From positions 1 through 34,190 of the forward strand of contig JBEULM010000046.1 of NCBI GenBank assembly GCA_041287335.1: a DNA stretch of 34,190 nucleotides, written 5' to 3'. The DNA comes from Hydrogenobacter sp. (lineage in GTDB: Bacteria > Aquificota > Aquificia > Aquificales > Aquificaceae). Of this stretch, positions 32,781 through 34,190 are shown piece after piece; position 1 is the stretch's first letter, and the number at the start of each line of letters is the position of its first letter. The translations under genes were made by a program, and so were the position numbers. Below the pieces are notes generated by a model that saw only the letters and a list, made by a program, of their open reading frames with translations, was not told the origin of the DNA and made no database searches.

Positions 32781-33872
32781 TCAGTACTCTCTCTCTATTT
32801 TTATAGCCTGGTTGTTAGACATCTTTACTTCCACAAGCCAACCTGTTTGGAGGTTTGTTAGACAAGCATAGCCTGTCATGTATGTGTGTTTTTGATACTC
32901 GCAGTATGTGTTTTCTGTTACGCCTATAGGACTACTGTAGGTGTTTAAGGTGAATGCGCTTGAATCTTTGTTAACTACGATTCCCTTTAACTCAAATGGG
33001 TGCATAGGTGGTTGTGGCATAGTAGATGAGGTCATCATACATTTAGCCGGATTTTCGTTTTCCACCTTTATAGCTGTCAAAGTTGTTGACACGGAAGGAT
33101 CTTCTAAAACTTTTACTTCAACACACATACCTACACCTATTTTACCTACACATGCGCTTGCGAAATAATTTACGTCATTTATCTCGCAGACGGTATTTGA
33201 GGTTAAATTGATAGTGTAAGTTTTTCCCATCCAAGTACCTGTAAAGCTATTTCCACTCACATTTAGCACGCTTACGTATAACTTATTGTCATAAATTTTG
33301 CCTTGTATATCCTGAGGTGTAAGGGGCATCATCCTTACTTGTGTCACCTGCCACGGATTGGTTGATGTGTTTACATCAAAGTCTTTAAGTACGAAATCAA
33401 CGACGAGCTTTCCAGTAGCGAAGGGTTGAACAACTCCGTTGAACCTTATATAACATCTGTCTGTAGGACATTGTACAGTGTTGGGTTTGTTAGGGTTGTT
33501 TGAATCCCAATTTACAAAAACCGCCTGATGTGTTTGTTGACTGTTATCCGTTATGGTGAGGTTTTTATCCATTACTACTTCAAGCCTGTTGTAAGTTCCC
33601 TGAGGTATACCTGTTGTTGTTATGTACTCAAGCACACCACTGAGTTTTGCAAGATCTACCTCAAGCCCTCCTTGGTTTGAGAAAAGATTAACCTTTTGCT
33701 GACACTGATTATCGGAGCAAAGGTTGACTTCGTACACTTTAACAAGTATGGAAGGGTACATACTCATATCGTCAGTAAAATAGAGAGAAACTGAAGGATT
33801 ACCACCTTGAGTTCCTCCACCACCACAGGAGAAGATAAAGACAGTGACAACCCACAAAAATAATCTCTTCAT
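32781..33872 (-). CDS. DUF4382 lipoprotein with two DUF5666-like repeats
   Basis: This 363-residue protein starts with a lipoprotein signal (MKRLFLWVVTVFIFS, then C16-G-G-G-G), so it is probably anchored in the membrane. Residues about 27-175 match DUF4382: VSLYFTDDMSMYPSILVKVY, LAKLSGVLEYITTTGIPQGT, YNRLEVVMDKNL. Two later segments (about 190-280 and 292-363) are beta-rich repeats of the DUF5666 type, each with a G-K/V-x-x-G...T-x-C-E pattern (FTGTWMGKTYTINLTSNTVC; FTLNTYSSPIGVTENTYCEY) and paired Cys residues that could form disulfides. The function is unknown. The start codon follows GGGG about 6 nt upstream, inside an inverted repeat. Confidence 0.83.
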   Translation of the reverse strand: MKRLFLWVVTVFIFSCGGGGTQGGNPSVSLYFTDDMSMYPSILVKVYEVNLCSDNQCQQKVNLFSNQGGLEVDLAKLSGVLEYITTTGIPQGTYNRLEVVMDKNLTITDNSQQTHQAVFVNWDSNNPNKPNTVQCPTDRCYIRFNGVVQPFATGKLVVDFVLKDFDVNTSTNPWQVTQVRMMPLTPQDIQGKIYDNKLYVSVLNVSGNSFTGTWMGKTYTINLTSNTVCEINDVNYFASACVGKIGVGMCVEVKVLEDPSVSTTLTAIKVENENPAKCMMTSSTMPQPPMHPFELKGIVVNKDSSAFTLNTYSSPIGVTENTYCEYQKHTYMTGYACLTNLQTGWLVEVKMSNNQAIKIEREY

Positions 33873-33874
33873 CT

Positions 33875-33888
33875 CTAACCCCGGTTAG
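33875..33888. repeat. Inverted repeat over the lipoprotein ribosome-binding region
   Basis: CTAACC-CC-GGTTAG is a perfect 6-bp inverted repeat that ends 2 nt before the lipoprotein ATG. The GGGG that would serve as ribosome-binding site lies in it, so folding of the mRNA could hide the site. Confidence 0.55.
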
Positions 33889-33891
33889 CTA

Positions 33892-33913
33892 AGCTGTACA
33901 AAACTGTACAGCT
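33892..33913. repeat. Perfect 9-bp inverted repeat
   Basis: AGCTGTACA-AAAC-TGTACAGCT is a perfect 9-bp stem with a 4-nt loop, 20 nt upstream of the lipoprotein start codon. It could be an RNA hairpin or a dimeric operator. Confidence 0.6.
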
Positions 33914-33945
33914 CAGGCCGTGCTATTTGTATCCCGCCTTTTTCA

Positions 33946-33984
33946 GGTAAGCCTATGACACGGCTGGCGGTATTTAGGCTTACC
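33946..33984. repeat. Perfect 10-bp inverted repeat with 19-nt loop
   Basis: GGTAAGCCTA (33946-33955) and TAGGCTTACC (33975-33984) are exact inverse complements. They enclose a 19-nt GC-rich loop. Confidence 0.6.
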
Positions 33985-34029
33985 ATAGCCCCCGCTAACT
34001 CCATATATCTTAAGTTAAGAGTATCCCTT

Positions 34030-34070
34030 TGCATAGACAGATATCCCACTTATAGACATCTATCTATGCA
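34030..34070. repeat. 13-bp inverted repeat with one compensated mismatch
   Basis: TGCATAGACAGAT (34030-34042) pairs with ATCTATCTATGCA (34058-34070) except at one C/A position. In the minus-strand RNA that position is G-U, so all 13 positions can pair. Confidence 0.6.
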
Positions 34071-34129
34071 TCGGGTTTAGGACTGTGCCTGAAAACCCCC
34101 TGAAATAAGGATTTCCAGACAGTAAGCCC

Positions 34130-34151
34130 AGTGCCTTACTCCTGAGGCACT
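34130..34151. repeat. 7-bp inverted repeat with extendable stem
   Basis: AGTGCCT (34130-34136) and AGGCACT (34145-34151) form a perfect stem. A T-G and an A-T pair can extend it to 9 bp around a CTCC loop. Confidence 0.5.
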
Positions 34152-34190
34152 CATACCGCTCATCAGACAGGTTCTTCAAAGACCTATCCA

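Larger units (their letters stand above)
33873..34190. other. Gene-poor right end packed with inverted repeats; possible structured RNA or decayed element
   Basis: These 318 nt upstream of the lipoprotein gene contain no recognisable gene. Five inverted repeats follow one another: 33875-33888, 33892-33913, 33946-33984, 34030-34070 and 34130-34151. In the 34030-34070 pair the only mismatch on the plus strand becomes a G-U pair in a minus-strand transcript, so an RNA read leftward towards the lipoprotein gene is favoured. Minus-strand reading also gives a 54-codon open frame (34049-33885; start GTG, stop TAA) and a second open frame running from the window edge to a TAG near 34065. Neither matches a family with confidence. 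A structured RNA, a long 5' leader or a degraded transposon end are all possible. Confidence 0.45.

Noticed and set aside
33946-34151. A cobalamin, c-di-GMP or molybdenum-cofactor riboswitch
   Set aside because: None of the conserved core sequences I know for these classes is present; only the stems are seen.
34130-34165. Resemblance to group II intron domain V (minus strand GAGCGGTATGAG)
   Set aside because: The complementary arm and the AGC/GTT catalytic pattern are absent, and no reverse transcriptase or intron boundary is visible.
1-34190. tRNA, rRNA, CRISPR array, integrase or prophage
   Set aside because: No cloverleaf with T-loop consensus, no rRNA signature, no regularly spaced repeats and no integrase or phage structural genes were seen on either strand.

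Overview
The window looks like a compact chromosomal segment of a thermophilic, chemolithoautotrophic bacterium of the Aquificaceae (Hydrogenobacter/Thermocrinis-like). The best marker is the gene at 10712-11347. It closely resembles the metal-independent phosphoserine phosphatase PspA of Hydrogenobacter thermophilus and keeps its R8-H9, H85, H150 and EAHKAI C-terminus. The glutamate racemase tail is also Aquifex-like. LpxA, a bifunctional PBP1A and a TolQ/TolR-type pair indicate a Gram-negative envelope. Genes are packed with 1-30 nt overlaps. The only gene-free stretch longer than about 170 nt is the last 318 nt.

Layout. (1) 1-3778, minus strand: an AT-rich accessory block with an edge-truncated Type III-like DNA methyltransferase (Mod) and a MntA/HepT toxin-antitoxin pair whose HepT lacks the usual catalytic His. 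mntA overlaps the stop codon of atpG (F1-ATPase gamma) by one base. (2) 4816-6495, plus: ilvD. (3) 12462-6470, minus: a six-gene overlapping run, class V aminotransferase > pspA > secreted TPR protein > TolQ/ExbB-like > ExbD/TolR-like > ElyC/YdcF-like, joining serine synthesis to an envelope module. (4) 12461-13321, plus: an EamA transporter whose ATG interlocks with that of the aminotransferase. (5) 20421-13292, minus: tsaB > PBP1A > membrane/coiled-coil protein > TusA-DUF3343 fusion > trpC > small unknown > pgk > gamma-carbonic anhydrase. (6) 20462-29914, plus: DegT aminotransferase > short molybdopterin oxidoreductase > CinA-C > lpxA > glmU > mtnP > rbfA > Ski2/Hel308-like helicase > DUF4416. 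(7) 33872-29801, minus: DUF4382 lipoprotein, NifX-like protein, then phosphohexomutase > mobB > murI behind a near-consensus promoter. (8) 33873-34190: no convincing gene, but five clear inverted repeats.

Themes. Peptidoglycan and LPS precursor supply (glmU, lpxA, murI, PBP1A, the phosphohexomutase) is spread over neighbouring operons. Molybdenum/sulfur functions recur (molybdopterin enzyme, MobB, TusA-DUF3343, NifX-like). Several operon-first genes have a -10-like hexamer only 7-10 nt before the start codon, with no visible Shine-Dalgarno in most cases, which suggests leaderless or near-leaderless mRNAs. The items most worth a second look are the hairpin-rich right end, the HepT with RX4R in place of RX4H, the orphan six-cysteine molybdoprotein, the TusA-DUF3343 fusion, the 114-nt DUF4416/murI overlap and the near-leaderless promoter pattern. 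No tRNA, rRNA, CRISPR array or intact insertion sequence was seen.
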